Source: CAKAHY01 sp963522175
GTDB lineage: Bacteria > Bacillota > Clostridia > Lachnospirales > Lachnospiraceae
DNA length: 64,000 bases
Assembly: GCA_963522175.1 (NCBI GenBank)
Contig: CAUQXC010000002.1
Location: forward strand, 62,001-126,000
Direction: 5' to 3'
Shown piece after piece: positions 45,185-53,035 of the stretch (position 1 is its first letter; each line of letters starts with the position of its first letter). Position numbers and translations under genes: made by a program. The notes below the pieces were generated by a model, which was not told where the DNA came from, did no database searches, and saw nothing but the letters and a program-made list of their open reading frames with translations.

Positions 45185-48106
45185 CTATTCTATCCATGCA
45201 CCGTCACTGCCGACTTTATACTTACCCACGTAGGTATTTAAAAGCATCGCACCGCTTTCATCCAAATAATACCATTTTGAATTTGTATTCACCCAACCTA
45301 CAGCCATGTATCCTTCCTGATTGAAGTAATACCATTTAGAATTTATAAGCTTCCATTCAGACTTCGGATAGCCGCCTTTTTCATAAAGGTACCACCAGCC
45401 CTTTTCACCTTTAATCCATTTACCTTTATTTTCATCCTTCTTTTGAACGCCTACAGCGGACACTCTTCTAACCGTTCCCGAAGATGAACCGCCACCGCTG
45501 CCTGAATAATAATTACCACCTAATTTCGGAAGTTCATTGTCGGGCTTATTCGGTTCTTCAGGTTTCTTAGGCTCCTCGGGTGTTTTAGGTTCCTCAGGTT
45601 TCTTCGGTTCCTCAGGCTTCTTAGGCTCTTCAGGTTTTTTAGGCTCAACTCCGTCGAGAACTTCTTTAACCTCTTTTAGAAGCTTTACCTGTTTGTCAAC
45701 AGCTACCTGACTTACAGGAGTGTTCATAAGCCTATCAGCCTTCATAAGTGCACTGTCAAAGGCAAGTTTCGCTTCATTTGAAGAATAAATATACTTTGCC
45801 TGTGTTTTTAAGGCTTCACACTCCTTTTTTTGTTTTTCGAGTTCTGTCGTATCTATATCCTTAAGTATAATATCGAATTTTGTACTCTTAATAGCCTCCG
45901 GATGTTCCGGATTATTTGTATATACCTTAGTCTTAACAATCTCCTTCTTAGAATTCATATTGTCATTGAAAGCTCCCGCATCAATTTTTTTGATACTGCT
46001 CGGTATATAGACTTCTTCAACCAAACCGCTTTTAAAGGCTCCCGCCGCTATTGTTTCAAGCCCTTCCGATAAGGTGATGTTCTTTAGGTATCTAAACTTC
46101 TTGTTTGAAGCAAAAGCTTCTTTGTCTATATGTTTAACACTTTCCGGTATATACAGATTTTCCGTTCTGTGTGACATGAACGCTCTGCCTTTAATCTCCG
46201 TTACGGTATTCGGTATATTTATACTGTATAGAGGACAACCTGTAAAAGCTCCCTCTTCAATCACTTCAACTCCTGACGGTATATCCACATGCTCCAAGCT
46301 TATATTTCTTGAAAAAATACCTTTAGGAATAGTTTTCATAGAGCTTGAAAGCTTAATATTTGTCACTTTATTTACGGCGAAAACACCATACCCCATTTCC
46401 GTAACGGAATCCGGTATAGATACGGCTTCCAAAATATTTCCGTTAAATGCGGAGTTTCCTATAAACTTAAGATTCTCCGGTAATTTTACATTTTTAAGCT
46501 TATTTGCCTTAAATGCATTTTCTCCTATCTTTTCAACTGTCTCCGGTATATCTACACTGTCAAGCCCGTTCGGCGAATATGCCGTATCGCTTTTAATTAT
46601 ATAATCGGAACCTTTATATTCGAAGGCTCCATTACCTATTTCAGTTATTTTTTCTCCTGTAGGATTGGTTTTTGGAAGAACCAAATCTTTGTTATATTTA
46701 AACTTTTCTTTTCCGCTCTCACTAAAGCCCGTTATAACACTTCCTTCATAAGTAAAGTCGTTTATGTTATACTTTGCTTCCTCTCTTACAACAAGCCCCT
46801 CTTTTGCTTCTTCAAGCTTTCTTACAGCTTCCGAAACCTGCTCCGTTGTAGCGCCATCATCATTTATGAGATTTTGTGCCTCTGCTATAGCCTGTGTAAG
46901 CTTGTCAAAAGAATTCGCCGTATATAATTCGGATTTTATCTTTTTAGCAGCTTCAAGAGCTTTCTTAATTTCTTTTTTGTTTACCCCTGCAAATATAAGA
47001 CCCGAAACAGCCTCATTAAGTTCGCTTTCGGCTCTTTCTATATCCTCTCTTGTACTGTCATGGTTTGCAAGAACTTTTTTTGCCCTTTCAAGACAGGACT
47101 TAAGTTTATCAGCCGTTTCCTTTGTATAATCGGACATGTCAAGCTTTATAGCCTGTTCAATAGCCTCATAAAGTCCCTCTCTGTCAATATCCTCGCCTAT
47201 AAGCTCAAACCTATGATAATTACTGTGCGGATTTATATAAGTCGAAGTTTCAAGATGCTTTTTGTTTCTTGTATACAAAAGTACCTTTCCATCTTCCTTA
47301 CCCGTATTCTCATAAAAAACATTTGCAAGCAGTTTAAAAATACTGTACGGAAGCTCAACCTCGGTAAGTTTATTTCCTGCGAAGCTGAACGAATCGAATT
47401 GGAACCTGCTGACCTGATCCGAAATTGTAAGCCTTGCAATATTATTGTTTGCGAAGCTCTTATTTCCGAGCTTTACAACTGTCTCAGGAATGTTAAGCTC
47501 CTCAAGTTCATTACCTTCAAAGGCGAATGCTTCTATAAACTTAACTCCGTAAGGAATCTCGACTTCTTTTAACTTGTTTCCGGCAAATGCTCCGTCGTCT
47601 ATAATGTACTCTTTGTAGTCCTCCGGAACATTAATAACAAGGCTCTCAAGTCCCTGTTCCGAAAAGGCGTCCGTTCCTACTCCCTGAACTTCACGCTCTA
47701 TTACCGCTCCGCCTTCTTCAAAGCTCACCTTAGAAGGAATTACAAGATTTTTGTTTTTTTTAATCTTCACTTTACCCTTATTTGAAAGCCCGATTATTGC
47801 AAAATACTCATTTGATTTCATTATTTTTTTCTGAACTGTTCCGAAAGTAAAGTCTTCACTAAGCCATTCGTTTTCGTTACCCTGTACAATAAAGTCCTCA
47901 TTCTCTTCTTTTAGTGCTTCATCATCCGCTTTTGCAAGCGCCTCACTCGCACTTGCCTTTAAAAGCTCTTTTTCATAAAGCCTGCTTTCATCATGTTCCC
48001 CGTAAAACCCGCTATTTGCAAAGCTTGTGAGACTTCCCGAAGAAAAAATTGTAACAAATGAAAGTGCCAAAGCCACTGCTCCCGCACCAAGTCTCTTAAA
48101 TCTCAT
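45185..48106 (-). CDS. BspA-like leucine-rich repeat surface protein with FIVAR and cell-wall-binding repeats
   Basis: 973 residues from ATG at 48104-48106 (AGGAGG upstream). It has a signal peptide (first ~33 residues). BspA-type LRR_5 repeats (IPETVVKLGNKSFANN pattern) form two blocks, about 110-265 and 455-740. Two FIVAR-like helical modules lie between (about 290-440), with a third after the second block. Then come a Pro/Glu/Lys linker of PEEPKK units and C-terminal choline-binding-type repeats (GWWYL, KWYYF, KWYYL). It is probably attached non-covalently to wall polymers, with a role in adhesion. No LPXTG motif. Confidence 0.88.
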   Translation of the reverse strand: MRFKRLGAGAVALALSFVTIFSSGSLTSFANSGFYGEHDESRLYEKELLKASASEALAKADDEALKEENEDFIVQGNENEWLSEDFTFGTVQKKIMKSNEYFAIIGLSNKGKVKIKKNKNLVIPSKVSFEEGGAVIEREVQGVGTDAFSEQGLESLVINVPEDYKEYIIDDGAFAGNKLKEVEIPYGVKFIEAFAFEGNELEELNIPETVVKLGNKSFANNNIARLTISDQVSRFQFDSFSFAGNKLTEVELPYSIFKLLANVFYENTGKEDGKVLLYTRNKKHLETSTYINPHSNYHRFELIGEDIDREGLYEAIEQAIKLDMSDYTKETADKLKSCLERAKKVLANHDSTREDIERAESELNEAVSGLIFAGVNKKEIKKALEAAKKIKSELYTANSFDKLTQAIAEAQNLINDDGATTEQVSEAVRKLEEAKEGLVVREEAKYNINDFTYEGSVITGFSESGKEKFKYNKDLVLPKTNPTGEKITEIGNGAFEYKGSDYIIKSDTAYSPNGLDSVDIPETVEKIGENAFKANKLKNVKLPENLKFIGNSAFNGNILEAVSIPDSVTEMGYGVFAVNKVTNIKLSSSMKTIPKGIFSRNISLEHVDIPSGVEVIEEGAFTGCPLYSINIPNTVTEIKGRAFMSHRTENLYIPESVKHIDKEAFASNKKFRYLKNITLSEGLETIAAGAFKSGLVEEVYIPSSIKKIDAGAFNDNMNSKKEIVKTKVYTNNPEHPEAIKSTKFDIILKDIDTTELEKQKKECEALKTQAKYIYSSNEAKLAFDSALMKADRLMNTPVSQVAVDKQVKLLKEVKEVLDGVEPKKPEEPKKPEEPKKPEEPKTPEEPKKPEEPNKPDNELPKLGGNYYSGSGGGSSSGTVRRVSAVGVQKKDENKGKWIKGEKGWWYLYEKGGYPKSEWKLINSKWYYFNQEGYMAVGWVNTNSKWYYLDESGAMLLNTYVGKYKVGSDGAWIE
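45543..45652 (-). repeat. 18-bp coding tandem repeat (PEEPKK linker)
   Basis: Degenerate 18-bp units encode PEEPKK/PEEPKT/PEEPNK, about six copies, inside the surface-protein gene. It is a flexible spacer between the repeat domain and the wall-binding repeats and could vary in copy number. Confidence 0.75.
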
Positions 48107-48230
48107 TTCACGCCCTCCTGTTTTCAATTTTTATTAATTGTTACAAATAACTATACATTAATTTTATCAGTGTTAAGAAGAAATGTCCAGATATAAAGCT
48201 GCTTTGTTGTATTACTTTGGTATTTTAAGA

Positions 48231-48268
48231 TAATATTTAGGATGCCCCTTCGGACATCCTAAATATTA
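48231..48268 (-). terminator. Long hairpin at the end of the DUF5714-like gene
   Basis: A perfect 14-bp inverted repeat (48231-48244 with 48255-48268) with a 10-nt loop containing CTTCGG. The gene's TAG lies in its arm. The following minus-strand tract is AT-rich but without a long T-run. Confidence 0.75.
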
Positions 48269-48972
48269 AAGATTTTATTTTCTTCGTACTTACCGTGGAA
48301 GGGGCATCTTTTTACTATACACTCTTTGTTTTGCGAAGAATACCCGCAACTGACAAGATTTTTTTCCATAGATATATTAAAATTTTCTTTTACAAAATCC
48401 ACGGCACACAAAACAGATAAAAATGAATCCCTTTTACAACAACGCGGACCTCCTATCTCACCTATAGCGTTAAGAGATTTGGCTGTCATTTTATGCGACA
48501 ATGCGAAGGGTTCTTTTGTAAGAGGCGTAGACTTTGAAATAATCGAAACAAACATTCCCGAGCTTATACCCGCACCGCAGGCGCCCCAAAAACCGCAGGA
48601 ACCTCCCGGAACCGACTTTCCCCTTGTCATCATTTCTACTAAAGCTTCCTTAAGATCTATTTGTCCTCCGGAATTTTTATAAGCAGTCAAAAGTGCGGCT
48701 CCGACCATCACATGGTGCTCCGGTCCGTGCATGTGGCAAAAAGGCATATGCATCATTTTTTCTATTATTTCTATAGGATTTCTTGAGCTTTCACCCATGC
48801 AGAGGGCTATAATAGAATCCAAGCCCTCCGTATGACATTCGTTGCATATGTAATGTCCGTTCACACATCTTGTTTTACTCAGCTCTTTTTTTCGGCAAAT
48901 TTCACACTCCATTAAAACATCTGCTGTAAGATATTCTAAAGGCGACCCACATATAATACATTCATTTTTCAT
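48259..48972 (-). CDS. DUF5714-like Cys/His-rich metal-binding protein
   Basis: 237 residues, apparently soluble. The N-terminus is a treble-clef-like zinc site: C5/C8, C23/C26, then C36, H40, C43, C46, H47. The centre has HMHGPEHH (residues 80-87) and a glycine-rich SCGFWGACGAGISSG (C126, C132). RCCKRD (C178/C179) and further Cys near the C-terminus follow. The pattern suggests a second metal or Fe-S site. DUF5714 is recalled by eye. It lies 12 bp after the PurA-like gene and likely shares its transcript. No function is known. Confidence 0.7.
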   Translation of the reverse strand: MKNECIICGSPLEYLTADVLMECEICRKKELSKTRCVNGHYICNECHTEGLDSIIALCMGESSRNPIEIIEKMMHMPFCHMHGPEHHVMVGAALLTAYKNSGGQIDLKEALVEMMTRGKSVPGGSCGFWGACGAGISSGMFVSIISKSTPLTKEPFALSHKMTAKSLNAIGEIGGPRCCKRDSFLSVLCAVDFVKENFNISMEKNLVSCGYSSQNKECIVKRCPFHGKYEENKIFNI

Positions 48973-48984
48973 AAGCTACCTTCT

Positions 48985-50178
48985 TTACTTGGTATTCGGC
49001 AAATCAAGTTTTTTTATTTCTTGACGGTTCCAAGACACATATATATTTTCCAATTCATGAAACAACATATCTCTAAGCTTTTCCGGAGTGATGCTCTCAT
49101 TTTCAAACAGTATTTTCCCTTTTGTTTCATTCATATGAGTGATTGCCAGCGAAGGCTTAATACCGGTATTTTTTATATCTTCAATAACAGGCAACAGAAA
49201 ATCACCAAGATTACCGTGACTTGCATATCTGATGTACCCCTGCCACTCATTGTGCAGGTTTGTCATATCTGTTTGTAAGCAAAGCCCCTCTTTATTTTTA
49301 AATTCATTTGCAAGCGGTCCGGCGCCGTGCTTTGTTACATAAGTTCTTGTAACATATATTGCTTCCTGTAATTTAAGATCCCTCTTTTTGAGAAAATTAA
49401 CAGCTTCGGTAACACCTGTTTTTGAAGCCGTAATATGCGGAGCATTTACTATATAGTCCCTATCAAGAAGTAAGCCCTGTCCCGATTCAAATATCAAACC
49501 GTCATAGCTTTTAAGCCAAGAGCTGCCGGCATTTACAAGATTAATAAACAGCAAATTACTTTTTATTTCCACAGCAAAATTATTTATAATATTTTCATCA
49601 AAAAGCATTGAATAATAAGGATTCTGCCTGTCAATTTCCAATTCTTTTATTCTGTTTGTTGTGTACTCTTTTCTTATATTTATAAGCAAAGCCCGTAGCT
49701 GTTCGTATGAAGCATCAGCCACATTTTTAAGATTTATCTTATAACCCGCCTTAATCCTCTCGCTGCATTCATTAATTCCCATACCGCAGCTACCGTGTCT
49801 GTTTTCTCCTCTCCTTGTTTCAACAGCCATATTCATAAGTACATCATCTATTGTTGTTATACAGCATTCTTCTTCTCCGAAAATCCGAGGAATAAATCCG
49901 AAAACAGCTTTAAATTCTTCAACTTCTTTTTTTATTTGATACAGATCGGGATAATAGGTTTTTGCAAGCAGGGTATGTGCGCCGTATTCCGCTCCCGAAC
50001 CGGTCTGATGGTGAACAAAGCGTGTTCCTCTTTCCTCGTTTTCTACCGTATGTCCCGCCTGTGCACCGCCGTTATGCTTTATGATTAGAGGTTTCTCAAA
50101 TAAAGAACAAAGGCTCGCCGTAACAAGCCCTTTTCCTTCATCGCCGTAATTTTTGCCGACTACCGCCACTGTTCTCAT
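48985..50178 (-). CDS. Divergent adenylosuccinate synthetase-like enzyme (PurA paralogue)
   Basis: 397 residues with the PurA N-terminus: GDEGKG (12-17) holding the catalytic Asp13, and GGAQAGHT with catalytic-type His43. TKHGAGP (282-288) and FESGQGLLLD (230-239) match PurA landmarks. But the aspartate loop TTGRPRR of canonical PurA is replaced by TDMTN...QGYIRY (303-318), and DHGIYPMVTSS by RDYIVNAPHITAS. It is ~30 residues shorter than the true PurA at 59109-60395. It likely joins an unknown nucleophile to a purine-like substrate with GTP. Its ATG overlaps the vWA gene TGA (ATGA). Confidence 0.8.
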   Translation of the reverse strand: MRTVAVVGKNYGDEGKGLVTASLCSLFEKPLIIKHNGGAQAGHTVENEERGTRFVHHQTGSGAEYGAHTLLAKTYYPDLYQIKKEVEEFKAVFGFIPRIFGEEECCITTIDDVLMNMAVETRRGENRHGSCGMGINECSERIKAGYKINLKNVADASYEQLRALLINIRKEYTTNRIKELEIDRQNPYYSMLFDENIINNFAVEIKSNLLFINLVNAGSSWLKSYDGLIFESGQGLLLDRDYIVNAPHITASKTGVTEAVNFLKKRDLKLQEAIYVTRTYVTKHGAGPLANEFKNKEGLCLQTDMTNLHNEWQGYIRYASHGNLGDFLLPVIEDIKNTGIKPSLAITHMNETKGKILFENESITPEKLRDMLFHELENIYVSWNRQEIKKLDLPNTK

Positions 50179-51053
50179 AATGTAATTGACTGCCCGTTAT
50201 CGGCAATGCTTAACTGTCTGACTGCCGAACTTACTATAGATACACTGAGCGGATCCCACTGAGCAAGTACATCATTTAGCGGTTTTCCGAGCTGTAGCTG
50301 AATTGCACTGATAATAATTTCAGGTATATTTTCAATATCGCTTGGAGAAATAAGCATTTTCTTACCGACTAATATATCCTTGTTTCCTTCCCCACCGATC
50401 ATAATGTGGAAAACATGAAACTTCTGACAAACCTCATCCAAAATACTTTCCCGAGTAGCTCCGGGTACATCATCCCCTACAACTCGTTTAATTGTTTCGA
50501 CAACACTGTCTTTTCTGATATTAGCGCCATCACCTATAGTAAACAGAAATCCTTTTTTAAACCTTTTATTTACCGCATCAATATTTGTATGCCTTGATAA
50601 AAACTCCCATAAACAGGTAGGTACAACCTCACCGTTTCCATGATTTTCGAAATAAAGCTCCAATAGCTGCTCGGCAATTCTTATGTCGGACTCAAACTGA
50701 GTTACCTGAAGCGGCGATATATCCTCATAATCACCGTAAGCGGCACACATAAGTGCCGGATCTTCAACAGCTCCCGTAGAGTATAGTTTCATAATAAATT
50801 CATTAAGAGCTTTTGTTGCAACCTCTACCGCAAGATATCCCATAGAAGCTGTAACATCAAGACCTACAACTATAGGCGTTGTATTGGGATGCTCCTTTGA
50901 ATCGAAGCACTCTCGTGTTCCTATGAATTGGGGATCAAATTTAGGATTGCAGGCTGTTCTTTTAAAAATCTCTTCCACGCTTTGTGTGTTTGAAAGATTC
51001 CTGCTTGATTTTAATTTGCTCCAATCCGAAGCTGAATAACTGCCAAAACCCAT
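50175..51053 (-). CDS. vWA-domain protein
   Basis: 292 residues. The von Willebrand A fold has a complete-looking MIDAS: DVTAS (66-70), a Thr in VVPTCLW (~146), and GDG (174-176). The N-terminus (GFGSYSASDWSKLK) is polar, and no signal peptide or membrane helix is present, so it is cytoplasmic. Such domains form metal-dependent protein complexes, often as part of multi-gene stress or conflict systems. It sits between the zinc-ribbon/kinase-like gene (15 bp upstream) and the PurA-like gene (4-nt overlap). AAAGGAG precedes the ATG. Confidence 0.8.
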   Translation of the reverse strand: MGFGSYSASDWSKLKSSRNLSNTQSVEEIFKRTACNPKFDPQFIGTRECFDSKEHPNTTPIVVGLDVTASMGYLAVEVATKALNEFIMKLYSTGAVEDPALMCAAYGDYEDISPLQVTQFESDIRIAEQLLELYFENHGNGEVVPTCLWEFLSRHTNIDAVNKRFKKGFLFTIGDGANIRKDSVVETIKRVVGDDVPGATRESILDEVCQKFHVFHIMIGGEGNKDILVGKKMLISPSDIENIPEIIISAIQLQLGKPLNDVLAQWDPLSVSIVSSAVRQLSIADNGQSITL

Positions 51054-51068
51054 ACTATCATTTCTCCT

Positions 51069-51935
51069 TTACATTTTTACAAATTTATGACCGCCGAAGC
51101 CTTTTTCTATAACATTATCCCAAAGCAAAAAATCATCAAAAGCGTCTTTTGCCGGTTTTGAATTTAGAAATTCGTATAATTCTATAGGCTTTCTTGAATT
51201 TTCAACAATCCTTATAGCTGTTTTTCTTATATCCACAAGGTCACCGTTTCCTCTAATCGGCTTAACCCCTCTCCAATCCCCGAATAATGCCCCTTCATGG
51301 GTAAGGGGATTAATCCAAATAGAGGTCTGATTAATGCCGGTGTGTTCAATACCCGAGTATCTTAATTCGCAGCAAATATTTTCCATTCTGGATATGACCC
51401 AAGCCAAATGCACGGATTCGAAGGGAGCGAAATACTCCACCGGGAAAAAGTTGGGACGTCTGAGAAAAACGAGGACCTCTCTTTTGTCCTTAAGAGTAAT
51501 CTCCATTTTCATTTCAGAAAAGCAACGCCTAAGCTTATTGTCAGCTTCAGGAAATACCAAGGAATTAAGCCCCGACAAAAATTTATCTTTTTCGCTTTTA
51601 CTGTCCAGAATGTATACAACATTTTCTTTTGACAAATAGCAAAAACAGCCCTTGTAATCATATTTAAACATATATTTTATGGTGATATCCTTGCCGTTCA
51701 TCATGATAAAGGACTCCTCACCTTTGCATTTCCACAAGAAATCACTGCTGTAATCCAAATCCTTATTAACAGCCTCCGCCTTTAAATGCTCCAAAAGCTT
51801 CTTTCTAAATTCTTCGTTGCCTCTAAAGTCGGCATCGGACATAAAGGATTTCGATCCGCAATAAGGACAAACAAAGGCACCCGAGCCTTTAAGTTCAGGC
51901 TCTCCTCCGCAAGAACTGCATTTTAATATTATCAT
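51069..51935 (-). CDS. Zinc-ribbon protein with kinase-like (pseudokinase) domain
   Basis: 288 residues from ATG at 51933-51935, AAGGAG upstream. An N-terminal zinc ribbon has C6/C9 and C23/C26. The remaining ~240 residues show no obvious family, but HLAWVISRMENICCELRY followed by EHTGINQTSIWINP (197-210) and ALFGDW (216-221) follows the protein-kinase catalytic-loop/DFG layout. The HRD aspartate is replaced by Gly (HTG). I infer a degenerate kinase fold; this needs structure prediction. First gene of the four-gene operon with vWA, PurA-like and DUF5714-like genes. Confidence 0.65.
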   Translation of the reverse strand: MIILKCSSCGGEPELKGSGAFVCPYCGSKSFMSDADFRGNEEFRKKLLEHLKAEAVNKDLDYSSDFLWKCKGEESFIMMNGKDITIKYMFKYDYKGCFCYLSKENVVYILDSKSEKDKFLSGLNSLVFPEADNKLRRCFSEMKMEITLKDKREVLVFLRRPNFFPVEYFAPFESVHLAWVISRMENICCELRYSGIEHTGINQTSIWINPLTHEGALFGDWRGVKPIRGNGDLVDIRKTAIRIVENSRKPIELYEFLNSKPAKDAFDDFLLWDNVIEKGFGGHKFVKM

Positions 51936-51960
51936 GGCATGATTTCTCCTTTGTGTAGGT

Positions 51961-51966
51961 ATTATA
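51961..51966 (-). promoter_or_regulatory. Candidate -10 of the kinase-like/vWA/PurA-like operon
   Basis: A perfect TATAAT on the minus strand lies 26 bp upstream of the chosen ATG. The -35 is poor. It directly adjoins the repeat element at 51969-52001, so an activator may be involved. Confidence 0.4.
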
Positions 51967-51968
51967 TA

Positions 51969-52001
51969 TTTTACCACAGAATATCGTGAGGGTATATAGG
52001 G
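51969..52001. repeat. Imperfect direct repeat, left copy
   Basis: About 24 of 33 positions match 55043-55075 in the same orientation. The best part is TATCGtgAggGTATATAGGG (16 of 20). It lies upstream of the kinase-like operon and just past the Septu-like HNH gene. Confidence 0.5.
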
Positions 52002-52045
52002 GATGGGGGAGATTATAGGTAGTGAGGTGCCTTTCATTTAAATTC

Positions 52046-53035
52046 CTAAGATTTTTCTATCTTTATATTTCCACTTCTTAGTTGTTTATCTATATCATGA
52101 GTTGATTTTGATAAAGGTCTCTGTCCCCAATCCTCTTTATTAATTTTCGTCATATACAGCAAACTTCTTACTTCGTCTATTGAAGAAAATAATTCCGGAA
52201 ACTTTGTATATAATTCATTCATATATGATTCGGAATTAATATTATGCGATTTAATTATATCTCTAACATAATCTTTATGTTCATTATAAAATTCTTCTAG
52301 TTTTAGAAACTCTATGTGGTTATTTAATACTTTATTTTCTTTGTTACCGTCAAAATCAATTTCAAAATCGTTGGATACCCCTTGTAATACTTTAACATAG
52401 TTAATCTTATTAAGTATTTTAATATTTATATCCGACTCCATTTCTTCATGATATGGGTACAAAATTCGATTTTCTTCACTGCAATTATCACTGCAATTAT
52501 CACTGCGATTATCACCGCAATTATTACTGCGATTACTTTTAGCCTTATTGCAAGTGCTACAACAAGGAATTAAATTATATAGCGATATAGCAAGAAAGGG
52601 ATATTTGCTTTTTGGATAGTAATGATCAAGTTCTGCTCTTGCATTTCCGCTTTTTAAGGTGATTATATACTGTCTATTACAATAAGGACAAACAGTGATA
52701 CCTATTTTTCTAAGAATTTCCTTCCAACAACTAGATTGGCTAAGATTTTTGTATCTAAAAATTTCTTTTAGTAGTTCTTTAGCTTCTTTTCCTTCTATAG
52801 AACCAAACTTATCTATATATGACTTCATTTTTTCACGATCGGCTAGTAATAATTCTTGAAATTTGTCCTCTTCAAACTTTCCATTTTTATAAAATTCTTT
52901 GTGAATTTCCTCATAATTTCCAATTTGAGCCTCATTATCACGTAAATACTTTATTATGTTTTTTATAGTTCTACAGTTAAAGAATATCTTTTCAATTTCT
53001 TTCTTATCACTACAACTCAGTCTTATTTTTATCAT
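52046..53035 (-). CDS. HNH endonuclease of a Septu-like system (PtuB-like)
   Basis: 329 residues. The HNH/zinc core is visible: CPYC (116-119), ELDHYYPKS with D137/H138, NLIPCCSTCNKAK (154-166) with C159 and C162. This arrangement and the partner ATPase match the PtuB-like nucleases of Septu and related anti-phage systems. Residues ~168-187 are an inserted Asn/Asp/Cys/Ser-rich tract from a 12-bp tandem repeat. The ATG lies 26 nt inside the ATPase gene, with only a distant GAAGGG, so translation is probably coupled. Codons are AT-rich like the ATPase. Confidence 0.78.
   Translation of the reverse strand: MIKIRLSCSDKKEIEKIFFNCRTIKNIIKYLRDNEAQIGNYEEIHKEFYKNGKFEEDKFQELLLADREKMKSYIDKFGSIEGKEAKELLKEIFRYKNLSQSSCWKEILRKIGITVCPYCNRQYIITLKSGNARAELDHYYPKSKYPFLAISLYNLIPCCSTCNKAKSNRSNNCGDNRSDNCSDNCSEENRILYPYHEEMESDINIKILNKINYVKVLQGVSNDFEIDFDGNKENKVLNNHIEFLKLEEFYNEHKDYVRDIIKSHNINSESYMNELYTKFPELFSSIDEVRSLLYMTKINKEDWGQRPLSKSTHDIDKQLRSGNIKIEKS
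52477..52536 (-). repeat. 12-bp tandem repeat inside the HNH gene (five copies)
   Basis: Five consecutive units of CACTGCAATTAT with 1-2 substitutions. They keep frame and encode a repeating four-residue pattern rich in N, C/R, S and D just after the HNH core. Copy number can change without frameshift. Confidence 0.85.

Noticed and set aside
45543..45652. Repeats as CRISPR or mobile element
   Set aside because: They encode a regular PEEPKK linker inside the surface protein.
46074..46604. Plus-strand open frame of 176 codons
   Set aside because: Antisense to the leucine-rich repeat gene; the periodic pattern is the mirror of its repeats.
48985..50178. Identification as phage PurZ (diaminopurine synthesis)
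   Set aside because: The catalytic Asp is kept and none of the usual Z-genome partner genes are nearby; left as a divergent PurA-like enzyme.
52477..52536. Repeat array as a possible CRISPR
   Set aside because: Units are 12 bp with no spacers and stay in frame inside the HNH gene.
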